From: Bacteriovorax sp. BSW11_IV
GTDB taxonomy: Bacteria; Bdellovibrionota; Bacteriovoracia; Bacteriovoracales; Bacteriovoracaceae
Reading direction: 5' to 3'
Assembly (NCBI RefSeq): GCF_000447755.1
Contig: NZ_AUNE01000045.1
Span: 62,001-126,000 of the forward strand
DNA length: 64,000 bases
The notes under the pieces were generated by a model. The model searched no databases. It was given only the letters and a program-made list of their open reading frames with translations, and had not been told where the DNA came from. The stretch's first letter is position 1. Every line of letters begins with the position of its first letter. The translations under genes and the position numbers were made by a program. Of the stretch, positions 27,972-36,831 are shown piece after piece.

Positions 27972-28667
27972 TTAGGCCTTTTTCTTAGAAACCAAAACGT
28001 ATGCTTTAATGTTTACCCCTTGTGAGATAAAAATCTTTTCAAACTTTGTTTGAAAGCTAGCAAGGAAATGATCAGGGTGAGTCACTCTCAAATCTCTAGT
28101 GGCAAGTTGAACATCAAAAAGGTCTTGATTGTTCATAACTTCTTCCATCCAATCTGCGTAACCTTCATGATCTGTTTTAACATAAAGAGTACCACCTGGC
28201 CTTAAAACCTTGTAGGCAGCTTGCAAAAATGGCAATTGAAAAAGACGCTTCTTGTTATGACGCGCCTTCGGCCATGGATCGGGAAAGAAGTAGAACATAC
28301 GATCAAGTTCGTTCTCTTCGAACATAAAGCTAATTCTTTCACCCTTTGCTCTCAAGTATTTGAAATTGCGGTTCGGGTGTAGACTTAGTTTTTTAGCAAG
28401 AGCGTATGATCTTTTGAATCGGTAATCGAGTCCAATAAAGTTCACATCTGGATTCTTTTCGCAGTATTCCATCATGAAATGCCCATACCCACTACCAATT
28501 TCTAGGCACAGAGGGGCTTCTCTATTGAAAATTGCCTGATTCCATTGACCTACATTTGTTTCGGCCTCGTGATCGCGAAGAACAAATTCTTCAAATTCCT
28601 TCAGTTTATCGTGATAAGGATTATCGTGAGTATATTTAAATGAATCAGTGAAGGCCTTATCAACCAT
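27972..28667 (-). CDS. trmB: tRNA (guanine-N7-)-methyltransferase
   Basis: A 231-residue SAM-dependent enzyme that methylates G46 of tRNA. Seen: LCLEIGSGYGHFMMEYCEKNP (SAM loop), NFIGLDYRFKR, and the diagnostic FFPDPWPKARHNKKR followed by GGTLYVKTDHEGYADWM. I start at ATG 28667, which has an AGGGG ribosome site and is where family similarity begins; an upstream in-frame ATG at 28733 adds 22 unconserved residues. First gene of the trmB-dnaG-rpoD transcript, divergent from a histidine kinase. Confidence 0.93.
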   Translation of the reverse strand: MVDKAFTDSFKYTHDNPYHDKLKEFEEFVLRDHEAETNVGQWNQAIFNREAPLCLEIGSGYGHFMMEYCEKNPDVNFIGLDYRFKRSYALAKKLSLHPNRNFKYLRAKGERISFMFEENELDRMFYFFPDPWPKARHNKKRLFQLPFLQAAYKVLRPGGTLYVKTDHEGYADWMEEVMNNQDLFDVQLATRDLRVTHPDHFLASFQTKFEKIFISQGVNIKAYVLVSKKKA

Positions 28668-28817
28668 TGAGGAACCCCTGCCGTAGCGAAAAACGTGAAA
28701 ATGAATCAGATATAGTGGGGCATTTTCTAGCAAATTCCCCTTTGAAATGCAACAGCGCGTGAATTAAACACTTAAGTTTTGGTAAAAAAATGACGTTAAT
28801 GTACATGCGGTCACTTT

Positions 28818-30050
28818 ATGAATAAACTAAAATCCATCGACTTCAACGAACATTATCCCTATTTCGGTCCTTTGCTTTTGACTGAAAACATTCTCTATTT
28901 AATTTGGGGACCCCTAATTAATATTCTTTATCCAAATTATATTGATCCATGGTGGGCGAGGGCCTTATACGTTCTTTTTTTTGGAGTAGTGGTTTATTTT
29001 AATAAAGTGAAGCCAGCAGCAGTGAACAGACATTTTTATGTCGTTCTTTTTATGTTTTTGATTGCTCTGCATTTGCCGATTCTGGGCATGATCAATAACG
29101 ACATCGTTCTCTATAATTTAATTCTCATTCCCTGTGCCATTTTGATGGGGACAATCACATTTGATTTACGAGCAGTTGTTCTGTGGTGTTTATTCGCAAA
29201 TTTAATTATGGGAGTCTCTCTCTACGTAAATTACTCTGTGAATGGAATTATTATCTTTCTATACCTAATTACGGCTTCAATTATTGCGGTCATTATTTGT
29301 ATAAATCGAAGAGAAATTCTCTTTTCTATTATGGAAAAAAATAGAGAGCTGAGTGAGCAAAGAGCACTTGCTGTTTATGCCACAAAGATGAGTACGATTG
29401 GAGAAATTGCAACAGGGGTTGCGCACGAGATTAATAATCCATTGACCATAATAAATGGACACGTTGATAAGCTGAGTAAAAATTTAGAAGAAGATTTTGA
29501 TAGAGATTTATTTGTGAAATCTCTTTCAAAAATCAAAAAGGCCATTCAGCGATCGAAAAATATCGTCGATTCCTTGGGGACGTTTGCCAAAAATACGGCC
29601 CAAGAAAAGTCTGATAAAGTAGATGCCAATACAATTATTAATGAGTCTTTGGCACTTGCTAAAACTAAAATCTATTCTTCAAATATAAAATTAGAAGTTT
29701 CAAAAATAGAGCATGCAGTTTATGTGGATGTTAACGTAATTGATATGTCTCAAGTCCTTCTAAATCTTTTGGTAAATGCGTTTGATGCTGTTTGTGACCT
29801 TGATCATCCGTGGATTAAAATTAATGTCTATTCATATAATGAGAGTGTTTTTATTCGTGTTACAGATTGTGGGCGAGGAATTGAACAAGAAGTTATTGAT
29901 CAAATGATGAATCCATTCTTTTCTACAAAAGTAGGTACTGGTCTGGGACTTAGCACATCGAAAAATATCGTTGAAAAATACAAAGGCACGCTCTCATACG
30001 TGCCTTTGGACGGTCATACATCTTTTATAGTTGAGTTACCCAAAGCGTGA
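28818..30050 (+). CDS. Membrane sensor histidine kinase
   Basis: 410 residues. About six hydrophobic helices fill the first 165 residues with almost no periplasmic loop, followed by a HisKA domain with the phosphoaccepting His in VAHEINNPLTIINGH near residue 203. The HATPase domain has VLLNLLVNAFDA (N box), VTDCGRGIEQE (G1) and GTGLGLSTSKNI (G2). There is no receiver domain and no response-regulator gene next to it, so its partner lies elsewhere. The 3' end of this coding sequence contains a perfect inverted repeat that acts as a terminator for the converging gene. Confidence 0.88.
   Translation: MNKLKSIDFNEHYPYFGPLLLTENILYLIWGPLINILYPNYIDPWWARALYVLFFGVVVYFNKVKPAAVNRHFYVVLFMFLIALHLPILGMINNDIVLYNLILIPCAILMGTITFDLRAVVLWCLFANLIMGVSLYVNYSVNGIIIFLYLITASIIAVIICINRREILFSIMEKNRELSEQRALAVYATKMSTIGEIATGVAHEINNPLTIINGHVDKLSKNLEEDFDRDLFVKSLSKIKKAIQRSKNIVDSLGTFAKNTAQEKSDKVDANTIINESLALAKTKIYSSNIKLEVSKIEHAVYVDVNVIDMSQVLLNLLVNAFDAVCDLDHPWIKINVYSYNESVFIRVTDCGRGIEQEVIDQMMNPFFSTKVGTGLGLSTSKNIVEKYKGTLSYVPLDGHTSFIVELPKA
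29974..30008 (-). terminator. Terminator of the converging gene, embedded in the histidine kinase CDS
   Basis: A perfect 10-bp stem (CAAAGGCACG / CGTGCCTTTG, 8-nt loop) followed on the minus strand by TATTTTT. It lies 42 nt beyond the stop of the leftward gene ending at 30051, inside codons of the kinase G2 region. Confidence 0.75.
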
Positions 30051-31130
30051 TTATTGTCTCACGACCATAATTTGATTAATTTTCGCCTTACCAAATTGAG
30101 AGATAAGCTCAATACTTGAAGCGTAATCCTCTACTGTAACGATATAGCTTGGGTCTCTACCTGGAACATAGATCGAACCTTTAATATCTCCATTAATCAT
30201 GACCTCAAATTTGGCATCATTTCTAACACCTTCAGCTGTGATGATTAATTTTTTTACATAACTTGGATTTGGAATGAGAATCGATTTCGTTGTTCCAGCT
30301 TCAAGAATAATAGATCTACTTAAAAGTGAAACAGTTGTTGTGTAATCATCATTTGTATTGTCATGACGAGAAGAGAAATCCGAAGGGCATCTCCAAGAGT
30401 TGTTCACAACTTCAGCGGCCTGGGCGTAGAAACTTCTGAAAGCTAGGGCCTCATTTGGGTATCTATTTGTTTCAATATCAGTTGCAAGTTCCTCTAGAGC
30501 AATAATTTTACAAGAGTAAAATTGTGCAAGGATACTTTCTTTAAGGTCTGCAGCAGCATTTAAGCTTGTCATCTTAAGTCCTGTTGTAAAAGTATTAACA
30601 GAACCTTTTGGATAAACCATACCACCGTGATTAATTGCAAAAGCATCTAAGATCATTTGAACTTGTTTAAAAGCAAAACGAGTGAACAATCTCTCAAATT
30701 TTTCAGTCGTAGCTCTACAGTATCCACAACGAGTATTCTCAAAGAATGGAATGTCTAGATTGTTTGCGACTTCAATAATAAATTCATAATAAGCATTCAA
30801 AAAATAGTTTAGTGCTCTCAGATGATTCTTATCTGTTGATGTTGCTAGCTTTACAGAAGTTGCAATATCAGCGCCTCTTTTAATCGCCTTAATAGTTAAA
30901 GGAAGAGATTGAAATTTTTGAGTATTTTCTGTCGCAACTTTTAGACCTTCTTCAAGTAGATTGATACTTCCTTGAATGTCATTGCTTAAGTAGAACATAA
31001 GAGCTTGAGACTTCGCTTTTTGCAATTGAGTAAGTTTATCCTTACACCAAATGTCGAAATTTTCTTCCGAATGAGCAGCTTGTGAGAATGTCAAAAAAAC
31101 AAGTGTGATAAAAAAAACTATCTTTTTCAT
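30051..31130 (-). CDS. Secreted helical Cys-motif protein (family member A)
   Basis: 359 residues with a signal peptide (MKKIVFFITLVFLTFSQAAHS). Residues 25-260 are helical, with conserved IWC, RCGYCRATTEKFERLFTRFA, a VYPKG turn and YSCKI. The same pattern is found in the protein starting at 33319 and, without the Cys, in the one starting at 35059. The C-terminal 90 residues are a separate beta domain (SIILEAGTTKSILIPNPSYVKK onward). No known domain was recognised. It lies on the leftward arm of a divergent secreted gene cluster and ends opposite the kinase gene. Confidence 0.7.
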   Translation of the reverse strand: MKKIVFFITLVFLTFSQAAHSEENFDIWCKDKLTQLQKAKSQALMFYLSNDIQGSINLLEEGLKVATENTQKFQSLPLTIKAIKRGADIATSVKLATSTDKNHLRALNYFLNAYYEFIIEVANNLDIPFFENTRCGYCRATTEKFERLFTRFAFKQVQMILDAFAINHGGMVYPKGSVNTFTTGLKMTSLNAAADLKESILAQFYSCKIIALEELATDIETNRYPNEALAFRSFYAQAAEVVNNSWRCPSDFSSRHDNTNDDYTTTVSLLSRSIILEAGTTKSILIPNPSYVKKLIITAEGVRNDAKFEVMINGDIKGSIYVPGRDPSYIVTVEDYASSIELISQFGKAKINQIMVVRQ

Positions 31131-31235
31131 AGGCCCTCCCTAAGTGACTTATTGTTTTGTTGGAGAGTTTTTAGAAAAAAAAAGAAGAAGTCTCAAGAGG
31201 GAGCAATGCGATAACGCTGACAAAGAGTCAGCAGG

Positions 31236-32213
31236 TTAAAATTTAAAGAGGACATTTGTCCAAAGTGAATCAGTTACTTCATTGATATCATTAGTTATTT
31301 TGAAAGGTGTCTCTCTTTTTATCCAGAATGAGAGAAGACTTTTTGTTTCTAAATTCATTCCCAATTGTTTGTTGATAAAAAATACACTGTAGGGATGAAT
31401 TCCTATTGTTTGAATTTCTGAGATTGAAGTGATTTCTTTTTGCTTAATGGTAGAAGGAATTAGATAATAACTGTCATCCAATTCACCATCGACAATATTG
31501 TAGCTATTAATAACTCTTGATAGATTAAAGTAGATAAAAGAATTAGAGAAATTCTTGCATTGAATTTTATCTACTGTAATGGATTGGAGAATTTTGTCGA
31601 TTAGTAAAATTCCTGAGAGAGATTCCTTATTCGTAATTAATTTCCAAAAAAGATCTTTATTTCCACATTGTCTTGTTAGGTAGTGGAAATATAAAAAATG
31701 TTGCCCATAGAGAGGGCGATCTACATCTGTGAATGTATATTCAGAGAAAAAATAAGCATTAGAGTTAAAACTCGCAGATACATTGGTTGTATTATAGCGA
31801 TTGAATAAATAATACTCAAAAAGTTGAGCTAGGCCTTCTTTTATCCAGCTCTTCTCGTTGGGATTAAACTCATTGTGAATTGCATGAAAAATCTCATGAG
31901 CTAAAACTTGTTCAAACTCAGATGAATGAATAAGTTTGTTACTTAACAGAATTATCTTTTGATCTTCGTTACTAACAAAAAGACCATCAATTTGTTTTGT
32001 GTCAGTAATTTTAATCTTAAATTTCTGCTCGTGATCTTTTAAAGGAGAATTTTCTAAGAACGCATTTAGCTTATTTTGAAGCGCAATAGTTCGCTTGCTA
32101 ATTTCTTTTACGTAATTTTGATTTTCATTTTGAAGGATTTCTATATGCAACTTTGCCACACTTTGCAGTGAGAATAAGCTTAATAAAAAAAGTATTAGTA
32201 GTTTTGTGCACAT
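31236..32213 (-). CDS. Secreted gluzincin-like metallopeptidase
   Basis: 325 residues with a signal peptide (MCTKLLILFLLSLFSLQSVA). The zinc motif VLAHEIFHAIHNEF is near residue 105, and WIKEGLAQLFEYYLF about 20 residues later supplies the Glu ligand, the pattern of the peptidase MA-like superfamily (HExxH plus EGLAQ). The C-terminal half has little recognisable. It is first on the leftward arm and divergent from the second TIGR02147 gene, with a 205-bp region between them. A small hairpin (GCTGAC/GTCAGC, 31216-31232) follows it but has no T run. Confidence 0.75.
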   Translation of the reverse strand: MCTKLLILFLLSLFSLQSVAKLHIEILQNENQNYVKEISKRTIALQNKLNAFLENSPLKDHEQKFKIKITDTKQIDGLFVSNEDQKIILLSNKLIHSSEFEQVLAHEIFHAIHNEFNPNEKSWIKEGLAQLFEYYLFNRYNTTNVSASFNSNAYFFSEYTFTDVDRPLYGQHFLYFHYLTRQCGNKDLFWKLITNKESLSGILLIDKILQSITVDKIQCKNFSNSFIYFNLSRVINSYNIVDGELDDSYYLIPSTIKQKEITSISEIQTIGIHPYSVFFINKQLGMNLETKSLLSFWIKRETPFKITNDINEVTDSLWTNVLFKF

Positions 32214-32418
32214 GTTGACTGGCTTTTAGCAAATTATGGGGCGAAATAAAGAGAAAATTGTCATCAATCTGAGTTAAGTGATTAAAAAGAGATGAGAACT
32301 GTAATAAATACATGTTTTTGAGTGCTGACTGTGAGTCTGCGGAAAAAGACCATGCTTACTTGCACAGTATTCAAAAGTGATTTAGAAGTGCACAAATTTT
32401 AAATGTGGACGACTACTA
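32214..32418. promoter_or_regulatory. Divergent control region of the secreted cluster
   Basis: 205 bp between the metallopeptidase and TIGR02147 start codons, with promoters expected in both directions. TGCACA occurs at 32361-32366 and 32389-32394 (28 bp apart), and again overlapping the metallopeptidase start codon within the palindrome TGTGCACA (32205-32212). These may be operator half-sites; no convincing -35/-10 pair was identified. Confidence 0.4.
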
Positions 32419-33315
32419 ATGATTAATCATGAAGCTGTGACAGATATTTCTCAAAAACAAACCAAACCTTTGGTGTTTGATTTTGTTAACTATAGAGAGT
32501 TTCTACATGCCTCGTATATTTATCTCAATACTCTTAATCCGAGTTTTTCGGAAACGGCGTTTATTAGAAAGGCCGGCTATGGGGCAAATAGCAGAGGTTA
32601 CTTCAAGCTCATAGTTTCTGGAAAAAGAAACTTATCAAGTTCGGCCATCCTTGGATTTGGACAAGCTTTAAAGCTATCAGTTAAAGAACTAGAGTATTTT
32701 GAGAACCTTGTTCTATTTAATCAAGGCAAGAATCAAAAAGATAAGGCCTATTATTTTGAAAAGCTTTCTTCTAAAATTAAAGGAAAAGAGACCGAGGCCT
32801 ATAGCATTCTAAAGTCTCAGTACAACTATCTTTCAAAATGGTATCTCATCGCAATACGTGAAATGGTTTCATTAAAAGAATTTAAAAATGACTATGAATG
32901 GATTTCTAAAAAACTTAGAAATGATGTTTCTCCAGTACAAGTTAAAGAAGCAGTTGAAGATTTATTAAAACTAGGTCTTCTTGAGTTGAATAAGGGCAAA
33001 CTGTCACAGGTAGATAAACTTCTTCATTTCTCTGACTCTTCTTTGAATTACACCGTTGTGAATAATATTCATTCTCAAATGCTAGAGAAAACAAATCAAC
33101 TCCTCGATAGAGATGATTACAATTACAGAAGTGCAAGCTCTGTCACACTTTCTTGCAAAAAAGAAGATTTTGCAAAGATTAGACAAGAAATCGCTAAATT
33201 TAGAGAAGATATTCTCAACAAATATGGAACAGAAATTAATGGTCTCGATACTGTCCTTCATTTAGGTGTTCAATTGATTCATCTAACTGAACCAGTGAAG
33301 AGCAAGGGAGAATAA
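32419..33315 (+). CDS. TIGR02147-family (DUF4423) regulator
   Basis: 298 residues. The N-terminal part (FDFVNYREFLHASYIYLN...RKAGYGANSRGYFKLIVSGKRNLS) is the helix-turn-helix of this family. The rest matches DUF4423, with the C-terminal TVLHLGVQLIHLT. It is clearly a paralog of the protein at 23269-24069 but not a close one. It is the first gene of a four-gene rightward operon whose other products are all secreted, 3 bp from the next gene. It probably controls this cluster and perhaps the divergent arm; this is inferred from position. Confidence 0.85.
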   Translation: MINHEAVTDISQKQTKPLVFDFVNYREFLHASYIYLNTLNPSFSETAFIRKAGYGANSRGYFKLIVSGKRNLSSSAILGFGQALKLSVKELEYFENLVLFNQGKNQKDKAYYFEKLSSKIKGKETEAYSILKSQYNYLSKWYLIAIREMVSLKEFKNDYEWISKKLRNDVSPVQVKEAVEDLLKLGLLELNKGKLSQVDKLLHFSDSSLNYTVVNNIHSQMLEKTNQLLDRDDYNYRSASSVTLSCKKEDFAKIRQEIAKFREDILNKYGTEINGLDTVLHLGVQLIHLTEPVKSKGE

Positions 33316-33318
33316 TAT

Positions 33319-34251
33319 ATGAAGTGGCTAGTGGTGTTTGCTGTTGCTTTCACTCAATTTTCTTATGCAAATGAAGAGAGTAAGAAAGAAATTACTTCTA
33401 TTGAAGAATTGATTCAAATTATGAATGATTCACGAAAAGTTGAAGAGGTTGTTCGCGTTGAAGAGCAAATTTTAAGTAGAGTCGAATCTGGCACGAATAT
33501 TGGCGGCGGTTTTGCGACAAGTGACGATCTGAGTATTTGGTGTAATACGAGCAATATGATTCTTGAAACATATTACACTGAGGCCAAATTCCAAGGGAAA
33601 AACTTCTTTGAGGCCAATAAGTTATTAAGTAAAGGTTTATACTTGGCCCATGGCAAGATTGCGAATGAGAATAACTCAACATTTACACTCAAGGCGCTTG
33701 CAAGAGGTTTAGAACTTGTAAATCTAATTGGTGCCATTGATCCAATGAGTAGCAAAGAGTCATTAGAGTCTGCCAATAATGTGCTCAATCATTACTATGA
33801 TTTTATTTTAAGTGCAGTTACTAAGTCACTTGATCTTTCAGCTGTGATTCCTTTGTTATCGGACTTAGAAAGTTGTTCTGATTGCAGAGTCGATTTCGAG
33901 AAATTCGAATACCGATTTGTTGAATACGCGAAAATGCAGTTGAAATTCATTTCGATCGCTACTTTAGGAAAGAAAAATGGTGTTTTTTATCCAGTAGGAA
34001 ACTCTGAACATTTTTTAAGAGCACTTGAGTTGTTTTCAGAAAAAACAAAAGAAGATCTGAGAAACTCACTTTGGAAAGAGCGTTTTTCATGTGCAATTGC
34101 TGAACTAGATGTTCTTTATATGCAATTGACTCTTTTCAATCAAGGAAGTCGCTCAATGTATAGAGGTCGAATTGAAATGGCCGTTCAAGGTTTTGCACAA
34201 AAAATGAACACAATTATAAATGAATTAAATAACGAAGAAAGTTGTAAATAA
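33319..34251 (+). CDS. Secreted helical Cys-motif protein (family member B)
   Basis: 310 residues with a signal peptide (MKWLVVFAVAFTQFSYA). From residue 70 on it aligns with member A: SIWCN, then LKALARGLELVNLI, then CSDCRVDFEKFEYRFVEYAKMQLKFI, FYPVGN and FSCAIAEL. It lacks the beta C-terminal domain of A and has instead a short N-terminal linker. The four conserved Cys suggest two disulfides or a metal site. Second gene of the TIGR02147 operon. Function unknown. Confidence 0.7.
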   Translation: MKWLVVFAVAFTQFSYANEESKKEITSIEELIQIMNDSRKVEEVVRVEEQILSRVESGTNIGGGFATSDDLSIWCNTSNMILETYYTEAKFQGKNFFEANKLLSKGLYLAHGKIANENNSTFTLKALARGLELVNLIGAIDPMSSKESLESANNVLNHYYDFILSAVTKSLDLSAVIPLLSDLESCSDCRVDFEKFEYRFVEYAKMQLKFISIATLGKKNGVFYPVGNSEHFLRALELFSEKTKEDLRNSLWKERFSCAIAELDVLYMQLTLFNQGSRSMYRGRIEMAVQGFAQKMNTIINELNNEESCK

Positions 34252-34265
34252 ACAGGGGAAATCTT

Positions 34266-35048
34266 ATGAAAATGTTTCTGGTAATTTCTCTTTCAATTCT
34301 GACAAGTATGACAAATGCTTGGGAATTTAAAGAAGGGACCTATGAGTCTACAATTAGTAAGTCGAGCTCTCAGAGTGCTTATCTAATGCTAAAACAAGTG
34401 AGTGGAAGAAAGGGGAGTTTTATTGCTGCTTTGATTCTCGCTGATAAAAAAGAACAAACAAAAGATGCCTATCTTTATTTGATGGATGCACAAAGGGGAG
34501 GGTCTTACTCTCTTACTCCATTGAGTGTTGTCGATAAGGGCGAAGTTGGTATCGACGATGATAATCCGTCTTTAGTAATCATCAAAGATGGAAAAGAGAA
34601 TAACTTTAAAGTTACTTCAAGCCAATCTGGTAATGTCCTTGGGTATAACGGATCAATTTCTTTCGAAGAGGGGATGAGTCAAAGATATTCTTGGCAACTA
34701 TCAAAAAATGGTGACTACAGCAGAACGGGTCAAGAAGAAGAGAAGGCCATGATTTCAATTGCGGTGAGCTCTCATGACATTGAAAATGATGCAGTCTTTG
34801 AAATTCCTAATGATATTGTTGGAATTTTTAAAATTAGACAGAAGATGCCTTTTGTTTACTCAATCAACTCTAACAAGCTGCTTGCTACTGGTTATGAGAG
34901 AGAGGAAGTTCCAGCTAGATTAGCTATTTATGTGCAAGAGAATCGCAAAAAAGGTTTTTCTAAAAAATGGGTTAAGAAACAAGATCTAATCTTATTGATC
35001 TCTCCAAAAGGAAAAGATCACTTTAGACCACTAGTACGTAAGCAGTAG
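34266..35048 (+). CDS. Secreted beta-rich protein of unknown function
   Basis: 260 residues with a signal peptide (MKMFLVISLSILTSMTNA). The mature part is mostly beta (YESTISKSSSQSAYLMLKQ, GSFIAALILADKK, YSWQLSKNGDYSR) with a basic C-terminus (KKGFSKKWVKKQ...RPLVRKQ). No Cys in the mature part and no recognised domain. It lies 14 bp after the Cys-motif gene and 10 bp before the next, so it belongs to the same operon. It could be a periplasmic partner of its neighbours; not established. Confidence 0.65.
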   Translation: MKMFLVISLSILTSMTNAWEFKEGTYESTISKSSSQSAYLMLKQVSGRKGSFIAALILADKKEQTKDAYLYLMDAQRGGSYSLTPLSVVDKGEVGIDDDNPSLVIIKDGKENNFKVTSSQSGNVLGYNGSISFEEGMSQRYSWQLSKNGDYSRTGQEEEKAMISIAVSSHDIENDAVFEIPNDIVGIFKIRQKMPFVYSINSNKLLATGYEREEVPARLAIYVQENRKKGFSKKWVKKQDLILLISPKGKDHFRPLVRKQ

Positions 35049-35058
35049 GGAGTAAGAA

Positions 35059-36540
35059 ATGAAACTTAGATATACATTTTTATTAGTAATTTTATCAGTA
35101 ATTTTTAATATTTCAGTTACTCATGCAGAAGAGGATATTTCAACGCCTACATCTGTACTAAATGAAGGACTTGAAACTCAACTCACAGATGAGCAGATTG
35201 AATCAATTCTTCCTTGGGCGAATAACTCGAAAATATACATTGAAGATCTAATCTCTTTGATTAAATCAATGACTTTTGAGCAAGCATTAATGGAACTAGA
35301 AAGAGGGTATACTGATGTAGTTTTAAGTAGCGCACCAGATAATGCTCAAGTTCTACTAAGATTCTCGCTAAATAGAGCTCTAGAATATTCTAAAATTCTT
35401 TCGGCAGAAGTTGAAAAAGATGCAGTTGGTATTGTTGATATTAAAACACGTTTTTTAAAAGTTGCTGCAGACTTGGCCCTAGAGCACTTTCAAAGTGATA
35501 TTCTTCTTTTAGAGAAGAAGACGGATAATATTGTTGATTTAAAGTTTAAGTACGCCATCTTTGGTATCAGTTTTGCTGATAAGTTCCTACATGTTGCAAG
35601 ATCTATCGTCGATGCGAGTGCTCAACACCGTATTTATCTAACTACTTTAAAGTTTCTTCAGTTGGATTTATATAGAGATTTAGATCGTAATAGATTTGCA
35701 GTTGAAATTAGAAAAATTCAAAATTTAGTTAGAACTTTGGAATTATCAAAACCAAGTTCTGATTTCGACATAGTTGATGATGTTAGACAAATGAAATCTT
35801 TGATCAAAAGTCTTAGATTAAGTAATCTGCTGACTGAACTTAATGATGAGAAAGCGAGAATTTTACAAGAGATCGTTACTCAAAGAAACAGTGAAATTGA
35901 AAGACAAAAGTTAGAAGAGTTAAAAAAGAATAAAAAAGTTTTTGCTAAGTATATTCAAAGTTTAACTGGGAAAGCATTTGAATCTCCAACTCGTGATTTC
36001 TATAGAGGTGAGGATGTCGGTTATTTAGAAAGTGAACAAAAATTTATTGAAGGTAAGTTTGTTCAAAATGTTTCTGATAAAGAAGTGTTGCTGCTAATTA
36101 ATGGTTCTCCTTTGAAAGTTAATAAAAACATGGTTGTTCATAAAAATATTTGTACTCTGGGATTTTGCACTGGAGATAAAGCTTACTCGGTCAAAATGGT
36201 GAATGAATATAACTATAGCTATAGAAGATACTTTGAAACTGCAAGAATTTATTCTGGTGAAGTTGTAGGTGGTTCTATTGATGATGATATTCTTCTTAAA
36301 AGCGTTAATGGAGAAAGTGTTACGTATCAGTTCTTGTCTATCAAGGATAGTCGTTACTATGTCGTTGGTTGTTCTGGTCCAGCCTGCGTTGGCGATGCTG
36401 TTTATGTTTTGAATAAAGAATATAAGTCTAGTAAGATCGTAGGAATTGACGGAGAAGGTAAATATTTGATTGAAGCCGTAAATTCAAATGATTCTGTAGT
36501 AATGGATGCTTACTCAGAAAGTGATATTATTAAATTATAA
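35059..36540 (+). CDS. Secreted two-part protein: helical family domain plus SH3-like beta repeats (member C)
   Basis: 493 residues with a signal peptide (MKLRYTFLLVILSVIFNISVTHA). Residues 50-260 are helical and follow the same order of helices as members A and B (for example FKYAIFGISFADKFLHVARSIVDA and HRIYLTTLKFLQLDLYRDL) but without the Cys. A coiled-coil segment (EIERQKLEELKKNKK) joins this to three or so beta segments with LINGSPLKVNKN, YYVVGCSGPACVGDAVYVLN and similar, which look like SH3-type or TonB-box-free wall-binding modules. Last gene of the operon, followed by a terminator. Confidence 0.65.
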   Translation: MKLRYTFLLVILSVIFNISVTHAEEDISTPTSVLNEGLETQLTDEQIESILPWANNSKIYIEDLISLIKSMTFEQALMELERGYTDVVLSSAPDNAQVLLRFSLNRALEYSKILSAEVEKDAVGIVDIKTRFLKVAADLALEHFQSDILLLEKKTDNIVDLKFKYAIFGISFADKFLHVARSIVDASAQHRIYLTTLKFLQLDLYRDLDRNRFAVEIRKIQNLVRTLELSKPSSDFDIVDDVRQMKSLIKSLRLSNLLTELNDEKARILQEIVTQRNSEIERQKLEELKKNKKVFAKYIQSLTGKAFESPTRDFYRGEDVGYLESEQKFIEGKFVQNVSDKEVLLLINGSPLKVNKNMVVHKNICTLGFCTGDKAYSVKMVNEYNYSYRRYFETARIYSGEVVGGSIDDDILLKSVNGESVTYQFLSIKDSRYYVVGCSGPACVGDAVYVLNKEYKSSKIVGIDGEGKYLIEAVNSNDSVVMDAYSESDIIKL

Positions 36541-36545
36541 AAAAT

Positions 36546-36575
36546 AAAGGCCTCTTTTACGAGGCCTTTTTATTT
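36546..36575 (+). terminator. Bidirectional rho-independent terminator
   Basis: AAAGGCCTC / GAGGCCTTT stem of 9 bp with a 6-nt loop, followed by TTATTTGATTTT on the plus strand and by TTATTTTTTAT on the minus strand. It ends the TIGR02147 operon and overlaps the last codons of the converging small gene. Confidence 0.85.
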
Positions 36576-36814
36576 GATTTTTCTTCTAGCATTTTAGAAA
36601 TTATCAGCGCAGCTTTCTTGGTCATTTCTGGGTCGTGTAATTTATCTTCAATTAGCTTTTTGTATTGTTCAATCTGTGCCTTATCTCTGATATTTTGTTG
36701 CACATCTCGTTTATTCTTTTCTACTTCTTCAATAGAAGTGGCATTCTGAGCAGCTTTTTTAGTCTCAGTTTTTGAAGAGAGGAAAAGATCTTTTAATTTG
36801 CTAAGACCACCCAT
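36557..36814 (-). CDS. Small Lys/Glu-rich helical protein
   Basis: 85 residues, no signal peptide, almost entirely helical and charged (KNKRDVQQNIRDKAQIEQYKK). The N-terminus (MGGLSKLKDLFL) is amphipathic. It follows a second small gene after 17 bp and shares its transcript. No domain recognised; it could be a small structural or adaptor protein. Confidence 0.6.
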   Translation of the reverse strand: MGGLSKLKDLFLSSKTETKKAAQNATSIEEVEKNKRDVQQNIRDKAQIEQYKKLIEDKLHDPEMTKKAALIISKMLEEKSNKKAS

Positions 36815-36831
36815 ATAAACCTCGTCGTCAA

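Noticed and set aside
33488-33504. CTGGCACGAATATTGGC, close to a sigma-54 promoter
   Set aside because: It lies inside the coding sequence of the Cys-motif protein with no gene start suitably downstream; the -12 element has GG instead of GC.
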